This document shows, piece by piece, positions 34,645 to 43,646 of a DNA stretch of 64,000 nucleotides (position 1 is the first letter of the stretch; each line of letters opens with the position of its first letter). The stretch covers positions 434,001 to 498,000 of the forward strand of contig NZ_WUEY01000004.1 in the NCBI RefSeq assembly GCF_010668395.1, read 5' to 3'. The notes below the pieces were generated by a model. The model ran no database searches, was not told where the DNA came from, and was given only the letters and a program-made list of their open reading frames with translations. Position numbers and translations under genes: made by a program. This DNA is from Martinezella lusitana (GTDB taxonomy: Bacteria; Pseudomonadota; Alphaproteobacteria; Rhizobiales; Rhizobiaceae).

Positions 34645-36141
34645 ATGAACGACAAGACAGAAACCGCCACCCTCTCCTCCGACGCAACGGAAGTTCGCGC
34701 GCAGAAGCTGAAGCTGCTGCGCGAGCAGATCGGCGACGTCTATCCGGCGCATTTCCACCGGACGATGACCAATGCCGAGCTGGCTGCGAAATATGAAGGG
34801 CTGGAGCCGGACACGGAGACCGGCGATGTCGTCACCGTCGCCGGCCGCGTCTATTCCTCGCGCAACTCCGGCATGTTCATGGATATCCATGACGCCTCGG
34901 CGAAGATCCAGATCTTCAGCCACAAGGACGTAACCGGCGAAGAGGCCCGCGCCCTGCTGCCGATGATCGACATCGGCGACATCATCGGCGTTACCGGCGT
35001 CGTGCGCCGCACCAAGCGCGGCGAGCTGACGATCAATGCGCAGCAGATCACCATGCTGACCAAGTCGCTGCTGCCGATGCCGGAAAAGTGGCACGGCCTC
35101 TCCGACATCGAGCTGCGCTACCGCAAGCGCCACCTCGACATCATGACCAACGAGGAATCGAAGCTGCGCTTCCAGCAGCGCAGCCGCATAGTCTCCGGCA
35201 TCCGCCGCTTCATGGAGAATGACGGCTTCATGGAAGTCGAGACGCCGATGCTGCACTCGGTCTATGGCGGCGCCACCGCCGAGCCGTTCAAGACGCATCA
35301 CAACACGCTGAAGCTCGACATGTACCTGCGCATCGCGCCGGAACTGTTCCTGAAGCGGACGCTGGTTTCGGGCCTGACCGACAAGGTGTTCGAGATCAAC
35401 CGCAACTTCCGCAACGAAGGCGTCTCCACCCGGCACAATCCAGAATTCACCATGATGGAGTGTTACTGGGCCTATGCCGACTACGAGGACATCATGGACC
35501 TCGTCGAGCGCCTGTTCTCGACGCTCGCCATGTCGATCCACGGCAGCACCGAATTTGCCTTCGGCGACAAGCAGATCTCCTTCAAGGGTCCGTTCCGCCG
35601 CGTGCCGATGCCAGACGCCGTCAAGGAAGCGACCGGCATTGATTTCCTGGCGATCAAGACCGACGAAGAAGCCCGCGCCGCCTCCAAGGCCGCCGGTTTT
35701 GCCGTCGAGAAGGACGCCACCTGGGGCGAATGCCTTGCCTTCATCTTCGAAGAGAAGGTCGAGGGCACGCTGATCCAGCCGGCGCATGTCACGCATTTCC
35801 CGAAGGACATCTCGCCCTTCGCCAAGGAAGTGCCGGGCGAGCCCCGCCTCGTCGAGCGCTTCGAGACCTATTGCAACGCATGGGAACTCGGCAACGCCTT
35901 CTCGGAACTCAACGATCCGGAAGAGCAGCGCGCCCGCATGGTCGAGCAACTCGAGCAGGCGCATGCGCGCGGCGAAAAGCAGAAGGAACTGGACGAGGAA
36001 TTCCTCGACGCGATCGATCAGGGCATGCCGCCGGCCGGCGGTCTCGGCATCGGCGTGGACCGCCTCATCATGCTTTTGACCAACTCGCCGTCGATCCGCG
36101 ACATCATCCTGTTCCCGGCCCGTCGCAACAAGGCGGACTGA
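34645..36141 (+). CDS. lysS: Lysyl-tRNA synthetase, class II
   Basis: A 498-residue class II enzyme: N-terminal OB-fold anticodon domain (DVVTVAGRVYSSRNSGMFM), motif 2 NRNFRNEGVSTRHNPEFTMM, and motif 3 GLGIGVDRLIMLLTN. It charges tRNA-Lys. Many alphaproteobacteria use the unrelated class I LysRS instead, so the class here is notable. Probably co-transcribed with gltX (15-bp gap) and with the small gene that follows. Confidence 0.95.
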   Translation: MNDKTETATLSSDATEVRAQKLKLLREQIGDVYPAHFHRTMTNAELAAKYEGLEPDTETGDVVTVAGRVYSSRNSGMFMDIHDASAKIQIFSHKDVTGEEARALLPMIDIGDIIGVTGVVRRTKRGELTINAQQITMLTKSLLPMPEKWHGLSDIELRYRKRHLDIMTNEESKLRFQQRSRIVSGIRRFMENDGFMEVETPMLHSVYGGATAEPFKTHHNTLKLDMYLRIAPELFLKRTLVSGLTDKVFEINRNFRNEGVSTRHNPEFTMMECYWAYADYEDIMDLVERLFSTLAMSIHGSTEFAFGDKQISFKGPFRRVPMPDAVKEATGIDFLAIKTDEEARAASKAAGFAVEKDATWGECLAFIFEEKVEGTLIQPAHVTHFPKDISPFAKEVPGEPRLVERFETYCNAWELGNAFSELNDPEEQRARMVEQLEQAHARGEKQKELDEEFLDAIDQGMPPAGGLGIGVDRLIMLLTNSPSIRDIILFPARRNKAD

Positions 36142-36178
36142 GACAGTCCTCGTCCTCCCAAAGCCAAAGGTACGAACC

Positions 36179-36463
36179 ATGACCGAAAAAGAGATATCAG
36201 CCGCGGATGCCGACAGCGAGCGTCAGCGGCTGGCCGATCTTGCGGAGGTCGGCGATATCGACCTTTCGCAATACGCGCCGGGAACGTTCGGTTGCCATGA
36301 AGCGATGCATACGACATCGCTCATGCTCGACATGACCGACGATCAGTTGCTGCAGCACCCCGCCATTCTGGCCGATCCCGACTTCTACCGTCTTGCCGGC
36401 GAAGTTCACGAGGCGCTCTTTGCGCTTTATCAGGCTATCGGCGAGAAGCATCTGGTTGATTGA
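36179..36463 (+). CDS. Conserved small hypothetical protein
   Basis: A 94-residue acidic, soluble protein (GTFGCHEAMHTTSLMLDMTDDQLLQHPAIL in the middle, given by its first and last residues at about 36-65). No signal peptide or membrane helix. It begins 37 bases after lysS with a plausible ribosome site (AAAGGTACGAACC) and ends just before a hairpin, so it is likely the third gene of the gltX-lysS transcript. Function unknown. Confidence 0.75.
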   Translation: MTEKEISAADADSERQRLADLAEVGDIDLSQYAPGTFGCHEAMHTTSLMLDMTDDQLLQHPAILADPDFYRLAGEVHEALFALYQAIGEKHLVD

Positions 36464-36470
36464 CGGCACT

Positions 36471-36490
36471 GCGCTGTCGTCTGACAGCGC
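36471..36490 (+). terminator. Hairpin after the gltX-lysS operon
   Basis: GCGCTGTC-GTCT-GACAGCGC is a perfect 8-bp stem with a tetraloop, eight bases after the small hypothetical gene. No T-run, so termination is plausible but not certain. Confidence 0.55.
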
Positions 36491-36504
36491 GGCGTCAATT
36501 CCGG

Positions 36505-37335
36505 TCAGTTCGTGACGGGAGAGCGGCGGTCGGCCGCCCCCGTCATCGTCGGATCCAGCCCGGGTGACGGGTTCTTTCCCTTGCCGGCGTCGGCACCGAT
36601 GAACTCACCGTTTTCGTCATAACCCGGCTGCACGTTGCCGGTGGATTTCGGCTCCGGCGGCAACGGCTTGGCATCGTGCGCATCCGCCTGTTTCGCAGCC
36701 GCCTTGTCTTCGGCGGCGATCGCCGCTTTCATCTTGTCCTTCTTGGCATCGCCATTGTCGGCGGCCAGCGCATTGTCGCAATCGCTATAGTCCTTCATTC
36801 CGGCGATCGCGGCGTCGATATCCTGCGGCAGCATGGTGATCTGCTCGCCATAGAAAAGACCCGCATTGCTCGCGCCGCCATCGAAGTACCGCGCCGTCAC
36901 CGGCGCCTCGGAATTTCCATCGACGAGCTTGTCGGGGTGCGGCACGTAGACGACGTCGGCTCCCAGAGCCCGGCCACGGATATCGGAGCGCAACGTCGGC
37001 CCGTTCTTGTCGAGAACCACAACCTGAACGAGATCGGGCTTCTGTTCCTGATAGACCGCCTTGGCGACCCTGAGCGCGGTCTTTACCCGCGTCAGGCCAT
37101 CGGTCGGTTCAGTGCTGATATATTTGCGGATCCAGAAGCGGTTGTCCTTGCGAATGGTGACCAGGTTGATGTCCGTGCACTGGAGGCCGCCGGGGGAAGC
37201 GGATGCGAGGCCGAGCAGCTTGTCCTTGCCGATACAAAGCGCCAAAACGCCGGAGGAGCCTACGAGAAAGGCCACTCCGCCGATAATGACGACAAACTTC
37301 CGGGGCAACCGGAAAATGTGCAGTAAGGCGCTCAC
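36505..37335 (-). CDS. Membrane-anchored protein with charged C-terminal tail, unknown function
   Basis: A 276-residue protein beginning with GTG at 37335, eight bases after GGAG. One N-terminal membrane helix (FVVIIGGVAFLVGSSGVLALC) is followed by a globular region (about 40-170, with LVQVVVLDKNGPTLRSDIRG and DVVYVPHPDKL) and a long low-complexity tail rich in Ala, Lys and Asp. The frame remains open far upstream across the LysR gene on the opposite strand, but that part is antisense shadow. I do not recognise the family. Confidence 0.68.
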   Translation of the reverse strand: MSALLHIFRLPRKFVVIIGGVAFLVGSSGVLALCIGKDKLLGLASASPGGLQCTDINLVTIRKDNRFWIRKYISTEPTDGLTRVKTALRVAKAVYQEQKPDLVQVVVLDKNGPTLRSDIRGRALGADVVYVPHPDKLVDGNSEAPVTARYFDGGASNAGLFYGEQITMLPQDIDAAIAGMKDYSDCDNALAADNGDAKKDKMKAAIAAEDKAAAKQADAHDAKPLPPEPKSTGNVQPGYDENGEFIGADAGKGKNPSPGLDPTMTGAADRRSPVTN

Positions 37336-37530
37336 GCCAACTGCTCCAGCATAGACCACTCCAAGCCGACAAAGATGATCAACCCTCACGTTAGGGAATT
37401 GGCGTTTCGGAATACTTAAAACAGTGACGAAACTTGCGATGCCGACGACATCATTACCAAAAAAGGTCCAAACTTTCATAACAATGACAGGCGCTTGCGT
37501 TCCGTGCCGCCGACATGCTCTAACCGGAGC

Positions 37531-38439
37531 ATGGCCTTCACCTTGAGACAGCTGCAATACTTCGTCGCCGTAGCCGAACAGGGCTCCGTGACGCGTGCCG
37601 CGCAGAACCTGTCGATCTCGCAATCCTCGGTGACCGAAGCCCTCAAGGAGCTTGAAAGCGACCTCGGCGTCGAGCTGTTCGAGCGCCATCCGCGCGGACT
37701 GTCCATCACGCATAACGGCCACCAGTTCCTGCGCCACGCGACGAAGATCCTGGCAACCGTTTCCGATGCGCGCACCAGCTTTTCCGGCAAGCGGAACGAG
37801 GCCGGCGGCACGCTGAACATCGGGGTGACATCGCTCGTCGCCGGCTATGTGCTGTCGGATCTTCTGGCGCGTTATCGCCGCGCCTGCCCCGGTGTCGAGG
37901 TCAGCGCCATCGAGGATAATGGCGGCTATCTGGAACATCTTCTGGTTGGTGGCGAACTCGACGTCGCCGTCATGGTCATTTCCAACCTGCGGGACCGCAT
38001 GGCCCTGCAGGCCGAAATCCTGGAGACCTCGCCCTATCGCCTCTGGCTGCCGATGGGCCACCCCCTCGTCTCCGCCGATATCATCAGTGTCGCCGACATC
38101 AGCCGCGAACCGCTGATCATGCTGACGATCGACGAGATCGAGGAGAATACCGGCAAGCTGCTGACCGCGCTCGGCGCACGCCCTCATGTCGCCTTCCGCA
38201 CGCGGTCCGTCGAAGCGGTGCGCAGCCTGGTTGCGACCGGCGCCGGCGTCGCGCTGCTGCCGGATCTCGTCTATCGGCCCTGGTCTCTGGAAGGCGACCG
38301 CATCGAGAGCCGTGACGTCTCCGGCTCGCTGCCGGTGGTGCAGGTCGGCATGGTCTGGCGAAAGGGATCGAGCCTGCCGCAGGCGGCCCGAGATTTCGTG
38401 GGTGTTGCCGAGAGCATGCGCACCGGACGGCAGCGGTAG
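37531..38439 (+). CDS. LysR family transcriptional regulator
   Basis: A 302-residue LysR protein with N-terminal HTH (FTLRQLQYFVAVAEQGSVTRAA, SISQSSVTEALKELE) and a LysR substrate domain. Start at ATG 37531 because the HTH starts directly there; the frame is open to 37495. It is followed 42 bases later by the exonuclease gene. Effector and targets cannot be told; the upstream divergent gene encodes the membrane-anchored unknown protein. Confidence 0.9.
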   Translation: MAFTLRQLQYFVAVAEQGSVTRAAQNLSISQSSVTEALKELESDLGVELFERHPRGLSITHNGHQFLRHATKILATVSDARTSFSGKRNEAGGTLNIGVTSLVAGYVLSDLLARYRRACPGVEVSAIEDNGGYLEHLLVGGELDVAVMVISNLRDRMALQAEILETSPYRLWLPMGHPLVSADIISVADISREPLIMLTIDEIEENTGKLLTALGARPHVAFRTRSVEAVRSLVATGAGVALLPDLVYRPWSLEGDRIESRDVSGSLPVVQVGMVWRKGSSLPQAARDFVGVAESMRTGRQR

Positions 38440-38481
38440 TGGAGAGCTATTCCACAGGCACCAAGGAGTGGAGGATCGATC

Positions 38482-39096
38482 ATGAAGACCGCCATCATAT
38501 TCGACTGCGAATTTCTTTGTCTCGAAGGCTCGCAACGCCGATTCTGGTGTGCTGCCCATGATCCGGACCCGGTGATCGCCGAGATCGGGGCGGTAAAACT
38601 GGGGCTGGAACGAGACTTCCCCATTCTCGGCACCTATAAGGCCTATGTCCGCCCCATCGACAGATTTGGCAACCGGTACGCGCTCGACCCGTTCTTCACC
38701 GCGCTCACCGGCATCACCGAAGAGAATATAGAGACGGAAGGCGTCACCTTGCAGGATGCACTTGCCGGCCTCGACAGCTTCTCGGACGACGCGCGCTTCT
38801 GGTCCTGGGGCAAGGACGAGCTGAACATGGTGGCGATCAGCTGTTATATCGCCGGCATCCAGCCCCCAATTCCCGCCCACCGCTTCGACAACGCCGTCAA
38901 ATTGCTGCTGGCAGCCGGAATGCCCATCGAGGATCTGGCGAAGACCCCAAGCAACAAGCTCGCCGACTATTATAAAGTAGACCATCCCCCCTTGCAGGGG
39001 CATGACGCGCTCGACGATGCGCTTTCCGTGTCCTACACCCTGCAACATCTTATGAAGGCTGGGAAATTACAGCCAGAAGTCTTCGCCCGCCCGTAG
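38482..39096 (+). CDS. DEDDh 3'-5' exonuclease-like protein
   Basis: A 204-residue DnaQ-fold protein. The four acidic residues and His of the DEDDh family are visible: D8 and E10 (IIFDCEFLC), D112 (SWGKDELNM), H174 and D179 (GHDALDDALS). Size is that of stand-alone exonuclease domains rather than polymerase epsilon. Could act in RNA or DNA turnover; substrate unknown. It follows the LysR gene and may share its transcript. Confidence 0.85.
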   Translation: MKTAIIFDCEFLCLEGSQRRFWCAAHDPDPVIAEIGAVKLGLERDFPILGTYKAYVRPIDRFGNRYALDPFFTALTGITEENIETEGVTLQDALAGLDSFSDDARFWSWGKDELNMVAISCYIAGIQPPIPAHRFDNAVKLLLAAGMPIEDLAKTPSNKLADYYKVDHPPLQGHDALDDALSVSYTLQHLMKAGKLQPEVFARP

Positions 39097-39249
39097 GGTC
39101 TTTCCTCGAAATGCTTTGGGCTCTGGACTCAACCAGTCGAGCAGCGAGGTTCCGCTCACCGCTCGATCGCAGCCGTTTGCACAGGGCAGTCAGGAACTGG
39201 TGGCGATAAGCAAGACCTCGGGAGCCCCATAGCCTATCAATCTCCAGCT

Positions 39250-39891
39250 CTACTTCGCGAGAACGATATGCGTGGCTCGCTCCGTCGGAACATGTTCGAT
39301 CGTCCGGTATCCCAGCGCATGAAGATCAATGCCGCTAAAGAGCGGTTCTCCTTGCCCCAGCGCTGTGGGGACAAAGGCAAGGTGAATTTCATCGACGTGG
39401 CCGGCCTGAACATATTGCCTCACCGTCTCGGCACCGCCGCCGATCTTGACGTCCTTTGCGCCCGCCGCCTCGCGCGCCCTTTGCAACGCCTCCTCGATGC
39501 CGCCAGTGACAAAGTGAAATGTCGTTCCCCCGAGCATCTCGATCGATGGCCTGGGATAATGCGTCAGTATGAAAGTCGGTGCGTGATAAGGCGGATTGTC
39601 ACCCCACCAGCCTTTCCACTGATCATCAGGCCACTCCCCGCGAATGGGCCCGAACATGTTTCGGCCGAGGATGAAGGCGCCGAAACCTTGCATCGCGCGT
39701 TGGCCGAACCGGTCATCGACGCCCGTTTCTCCGTCGTCTTTTCCGAGCATCTGACGAAACGCCCGCGTCGGGAAGAACCACTGAAAAAGCTCCTCGCCTC
39801 GCAAGCCAAGCGGGCGATCCAAACTCTGATCGATGCCCGCGGCGAAACCGTCAAGCGAGACACTGAACCCAGCAACTTTTACTTTAGTCAA
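39250..39891 (-). CDS. RibD C-terminal / dihydrofolate reductase-like protein
   Basis: A 213-residue protein of the RibD_C (DHFR-like) fold: VKVAGFSVSLDGFAAG at the start, AFILGRNMFG, FHFVTGGIEEALQRAREAAG and IGGGAETVRQYVQAGHVDEI. Stand-alone members of this group are NADPH reductases of unknown substrate. The start is taken as TTG 39891 because GGAGG is five bases before it; ATG 39903 is in frame but would overlap that site. Confidence 0.85.
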   Translation of the reverse strand: MTKVKVAGFSVSLDGFAAGIDQSLDRPLGLRGEELFQWFFPTRAFRQMLGKDDGETGVDDRFGQRAMQGFGAFILGRNMFGPIRGEWPDDQWKGWWGDNPPYHAPTFILTHYPRPSIEMLGGTTFHFVTGGIEEALQRAREAAGAKDVKIGGGAETVRQYVQAGHVDEIHLAFVPTALGQGEPLFSGIDLHALGYRTIEHVPTERATHIVLAK

Positions 39892-40336
39892 TTCTACCTC
39901 CATACATGCCAGCACTCTAGGGCAGAGATCCGCGCCGGCGCATTGCGGCTAGCTCCGTTCACTAGGACGATTGAGATCGCCGGGAGTCGACAACCTATTT
40001 CATTTTTTTTCGATCGCGCTGAATGGATGAAGAACGCGCGTTCGAATACATTCGCCGTTGCCGCCTCCAAACGGCACACCGCGCGGCTCCTGAAACCGCA
40101 GCACCGACAACGCTTTGCTTGGATTTAAACTCCAGCCGCGCGTGCTACCATGTCAGTGCCTACGGCGCGGTCTCCCTTCCGTCCCATGACCGAGCCCCTA
40201 GGAATCGGAATTTCCGATATCGCCTTTCTGATAAATGAATTTGCGAATGCGGCGAAATCGCGTCACCTTTTCTACCGGGAACAAAAAGCCAGCCACTGGC
40301 TCCACAATATCAAGATTCAAAAACCGGGAGAGTCCG
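39892..40336. other. Intergenic region upstream of the polyamine transporter operon
   Basis: Relatively AT-rich 445-base stretch between divergent genes, expected to hold the promoters of the RibD-C gene and of the polyamine operon. Small open frames here lack ribosome sites and recognisable protein features. No repeats or RNA genes were seen. Confidence 0.4.
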
Positions 40337-41497
40337 ATGAAGCATCTGCTGAAATCATGCACGGCTGCACTCGCATGCTTAAGTTTTGCCACGCAGGTCA
40401 TCGCCGCCGAGCCGCTGAAGACGCTCGGCAAGGGCGAAGGCGCCGTCAGCATCGTCGCCTGGGCCGGCTATATCGAGCGCGGCGAGAGCGACAAGAATTA
40501 CGACTGGGTAACCGGCTTCGAAAAGGAAACCGGCTGCAAGGTCAGCGTCAAGACCGCGGCGACGTCCGACGAAATGGTCGCGCTGATGAACGAAGGCGGC
40601 TTCGACCTCGTCACCGCTTCCGGTGATGCTTCGCTGCGGCTCGTTGCCGGCAAGCGCGTCCAGCCGATCAATATCGACCTGATCCCGAGCTGGAAGAACC
40701 TCGACGACCGATTGAAGAATGCGCCATGGCATACGGTCAACGGCGTCCATTACGGGGTTCCCTACCTCTGGGGGCCGAACGTGCTGATGTACAACACGGA
40801 CGCCTTCAAGGGCGAGGCGCCCAAGAGCTGGAATGTCGTCTTCGAGGAAATGACCCTGCCCGACGGCAAGTCCAACAAGGGCCGCGTGCAGGCCTATGAC
40901 GGCCCGATCTACATTGCCGACGCCGCCCTCTACCTCATGGCCCACAAGCCGCAACTCGGCATCAAGGACCCTTACGAGCTCAACGAAGACCAGTATAAAG
41001 CCGCCCTCGACCTCCTGCGCGGCCAGCGCAAGCTCGTCAGCCGCTACTGGCATGACGCCATGATCCAGACCGACGATTTCAAGAACGAAGGCGTCGTCGC
41101 CTCGGGCTCCTGGCCGTTCCAGGTCAATCTCTTGCAGTCCGACAAGCAGAAGATCGCCTCCACCTTCCCCGACGAGGGAACGACGGGCTGGGCGGATACC
41201 ACCATGCTGCATGCCGACAGCGAGCACCCGAACTGCGCCTATATGTGGATGGAGCATTCGCTCCAGGCCAAGGTCCAGGGTGATGCCGCCGCCTGGTTCG
41301 GTGCCGTGCCCTCCGTTCCCGCAGCCTGCAAGGGCAACGAGCTGCTCACCGACAGCGGTTGCGCCACCAACGGCTACGACCACTTCGACAAGATCCGGTT
41401 CTGGAAGACGCCCGTCGCCAAGTGCAGCACGCAGAGCGAATGCGTGCCCTATCACCGTTGGGTTTCCGACTATATCGGCGTGATCGGCGGACGGTAG
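40337..41497 (+). CDS. Polyamine-type ABC transporter, substrate-binding protein (YdcS/PotF-like)
   Basis: A 386-residue periplasmic binding protein with signal peptide (MKHLLKSCTAALACLSFATQ, ending IAA). The PotD/PotF pattern is visible: VSIVAWAGYIERG, DEMVALMNEGGFDLVTASGD, and GVPYLWGPNVLMYNTD. It should bind putrescine or a related polyamine and deliver it to the permeases encoded downstream. ATG at 40337 follows GGGAGAG. First gene of a five-gene operon ending in an aldehyde dehydrogenase. Confidence 0.92.
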   Translation: MKHLLKSCTAALACLSFATQVIAAEPLKTLGKGEGAVSIVAWAGYIERGESDKNYDWVTGFEKETGCKVSVKTAATSDEMVALMNEGGFDLVTASGDASLRLVAGKRVQPINIDLIPSWKNLDDRLKNAPWHTVNGVHYGVPYLWGPNVLMYNTDAFKGEAPKSWNVVFEEMTLPDGKSNKGRVQAYDGPIYIADAALYLMAHKPQLGIKDPYELNEDQYKAALDLLRGQRKLVSRYWHDAMIQTDDFKNEGVVASGSWPFQVNLLQSDKQKIASTFPDEGTTGWADTTMLHADSEHPNCAYMWMEHSLQAKVQGDAAAWFGAVPSVPAACKGNELLTDSGCATNGYDHFDKIRFWKTPVAKCSTQSECVPYHRWVSDYIGVIGGR

Positions 41498-41501
41498 GAA
41501 C

Positions 41502-41665
41502 TTACCTTCTCCCCTGGGGGAGAAGGTGGCCCGAAGGGTCGGATGAGGGGGTGGCGCAGCATAGCAAAAGCTGCGTTTCGCTTGCCGCTCAACCCCCGCT
41601 TCGCTCCGCTCTTCAGCCCCCTCATCCGCCCTATCGGGCACCTTCTCCCCACGGGGGAGAAGGAA
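41502..41665. repeat. Family C palindromic element inside the polyamine operon
   Basis: Inverted halves CTTCTCCCCTGGGGGAGAAG at the left and CTTCTCCCCACGGGGGAGAAG-like at the right, with GGGTCGGATGAGGGG and CCCTCATCCGCCC between. The element lies between the binding-protein gene and the ATPase gene and ends 24 bases before the ATPase start. Same family as 23930-24080. Confidence 0.7.
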
Positions 41666-41688
41666 AACAAGTACCCCTGGAGCATCCC

Positions 41689-42675
41689 ATGAACGCCGTT
41701 CGTTTCCAGCAGGTGTCGCGCCATTTCGGTCAGGTCCGCGCTGTGGACCGGGTCGATCTGGAAATCGCGCCCGGCGAATTCTTCGCCATGCTCGGCCCTT
41801 CCGGTTCCGGCAAGACCACCTGCCTCAGGCTGATTGCCGGCTTCGAGCAACCCACAGGCGGCCATATCGAGATCTTCGGCGAGACCGCCGAAGGCGTGCC
41901 GCCCTACCGGCGCAACGTCAACACGGTCTTCCAGGATTATGCGCTCTTTCCGCATCTCAACATCCTCGACAACGTCGCCTACGGGCTGATGGTCAAGGGT
42001 GTCGGCAAAAGCGAAAGGCTGCGCGCCGCCGAACAGGCTCTGGAGCTGGTAAAGCTGCCGGGCTATGGCGCCCGCCGCCCCGGTCAGCTCTCCGGCGGCC
42101 AGCGCCAGCGCGTGGCGCTCGCCCGCGCCCTCGTCAACAAGCCGAAAGTCCTGCTTCTCGACGAACCGCTCGGCGCGCTGGACCTGAAACTGCGCGAGCA
42201 GATGCAGGAGGAACTGAAGACCCTGCAGCGGGCGCTCGGCATCACCTTCGTCTTCGTCACGCATGATCAGGGCGAGGCACTGTCCATGGCCGACCGCGTT
42301 GCCGTCTTCAACGATGGCCGCATCGTGCAGCAGGGCACGCCGCACGATATCTACCAGAAACCAAGGACCCGTTTCGTCGCCGATTTCGTCGGCTCTTCCA
42401 ACGTGATTTCCCCCGACGTCATGTCGTCGCTCGGCGGCGAACGCCGCTGGGCAAGCCTGCGCCCCGAGGCAATCCGTGTGACCGAGGAGAGCGGCGTGGC
42501 AGCGACGGTGAAAGCGACGAGTTTCCTCGGTGCCGCTACGCGCCTCTCTGTGGAAGCAAACGGCGCGCGCCTGCATGTGACCGTGCCCGCCGGCCAGTCG
42601 GCACCCGACACCGGCGCTGCCGTCCGCCTCGCATGGCTGCCGGCGGATGTGCATTACATGGATGACGCCGCATGA
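41689..42675 (+). CDS. Polyamine-type ABC transporter, ATPase (PotA/YdcT-like)
   Basis: A 328-residue ATPase: Walker A GPSGSGKTT, signature LSGGQRQRVALARAL, Walker B VLLLDEPLGALD, and the C-terminal TOBE domain typical of polyamine and iron importers. The ATG at 41689 is chosen over the frame extending to 41359, which runs through the repeat element and the upstream gene. Its last four bases overlap the first permease gene. Confidence 0.94.
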   Translation: MNAVRFQQVSRHFGQVRAVDRVDLEIAPGEFFAMLGPSGSGKTTCLRLIAGFEQPTGGHIEIFGETAEGVPPYRRNVNTVFQDYALFPHLNILDNVAYGLMVKGVGKSERLRAAEQALELVKLPGYGARRPGQLSGGQRQRVALARALVNKPKVLLLDEPLGALDLKLREQMQEELKTLQRALGITFVFVTHDQGEALSMADRVAVFNDGRIVQQGTPHDIYQKPRTRFVADFVGSSNVISPDVMSSLGGERRWASLRPEAIRVTEESGVAATVKATSFLGAATRLSVEANGARLHVTVPAGQSAPDTGAAVRLAWLPADVHYMDDAA

Positions 42676-43646
42676 ACGCCGCCGCCTTTCCCACCTCGGC
42701 ACAGCAGGTGCCGGCCTCGATCCTGCCGAGCCGCGGCGGTGTCTTCGGCCGCCTCTCGGATCTCTTCTGGCGCCGCCCGAAGCTGCTGCTGTTCCTGATG
42801 CTGACACCGCCGCTGCTCTGGCTCGGCGTCATCTATATCGGCTCGCTAATTGCGCTGCTGCTGCAGAGCTTCTTCTCGATCGACGACTTCTCGGGAATGG
42901 TGAACTACCAGTTTACCCTCTCGACCTATGCGCAGCTGCTGAACAGCGCGAACTTCGACATCATCGTGCGCACGGTGGCCATGGCTGCCCTCGTCACGCT
43001 GGCCTCCGGCTTCGTCGCCTTCCCCATTGCCTATTATGCGGCGCGCTATGCGCAGGGCAAATGGAAGGCCCTGTTCTATCTCGGCGTCATGCTACCGCTC
43101 TGGTCGAGCTATCTGGTCAAGGTCTACGCCTGGAAGCTGATCCTCGCCAAGGAAGGCATCCTCACCTGGATCTTCGACAAGCTGCACCTGAGCTGGCTGC
43201 TCGACGGCGTGCTCGCCCTGCCCGTCATCGGCGGCAACTCGCTCTCGGTCAGCTACATCGGCACCTTCCTCGTCTTCGTCTATATCTGGCTGCCCTATAT
43301 GATCCTGCCGACGCAGGCCGCTCTCGAGCGCGTGCCGGCAAACCTGCTGGAAGCCTCGTCCGACCTCGGTGCCACGCCGAACCAAACCTTCCGCACGGTG
43401 CTGTTGCCGCTCGCCCTGCCGGGTGTCGTCGCCGGCTCCATCTTCACCTTCTCGCTGACACTGGGCGATTATATCATCCCGCAGATCATCGGTTCCTCGC
43501 GCCTCTTCATCGGCCAGGCCGTCTATACGCAGCAGGGCACCGCCGGCAACGTGCCGCTGGCCGCCGCCTTCTCGGTCGTGCCCATCGTCATCATGGCCAT
43601 CTATCTCTGGATCGCCAAGAAACAGGGAGCTTTCGATGCGCTCTGA
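42672..43646 (+). CDS. Polyamine-type ABC transporter, permease (PotB/YdcU-like)
   Basis: A 324-residue membrane protein with six helices after a longer cytoplasmic N-terminus. The EAA motif, which contacts the ATPase, reads [20 protein letters not shown]. Start overlaps the ATPase stop by four bases (ATGA), showing translational coupling; its end overlaps the next permease gene by eleven bases. Confidence 0.93.
   Translation: MNAAAFPTSAQQVPASILPSRGGVFGRLSDLFWRRPKLLLFLMLTPPLLWLGVIYIGSLIALLLQSFFSIDDFSGMVNYQFTLSTYAQLLNSANFDIIVRTVAMAALVTLASGFVAFPIAYYAARYAQGKWKALFYLGVMLPLWSSYLVKVYAWKLILAKEGILTWIFDKLHLSWLLDGVLALPVIGGNSLSVSYIGTFLVFVYIWLPYMILPTQAALERVPANLLEASSDLGATPNQTFRTVLLPLALPGVVAGSIFTFSLTLGDYIIPQIIGSSRLFIGQAVYTQQGTAGNVPLAAAFSVVPIVIMAIYLWIAKKQGAFDAL

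Noticed and set aside
33181..36180. A 999-codon open frame on the minus strand
   Set aside because: It is wholly antisense to gltX and lysS, both clear synthetase genes. GC-rich codon use leaves the opposite frame free of stops; the translation has no recognisable domain.
36505..39048. An 847-codon open frame on the minus strand
   Set aside because: Only the last 277 codons (36505-37335) look like a protein with its own start. The rest is antisense to the LysR and exonuclease genes.
40023..40238. A 71-codon frame upstream of the polyamine operon
   Set aside because: No ribosome site, no protein-like pattern, and it lies in the expected promoter region.
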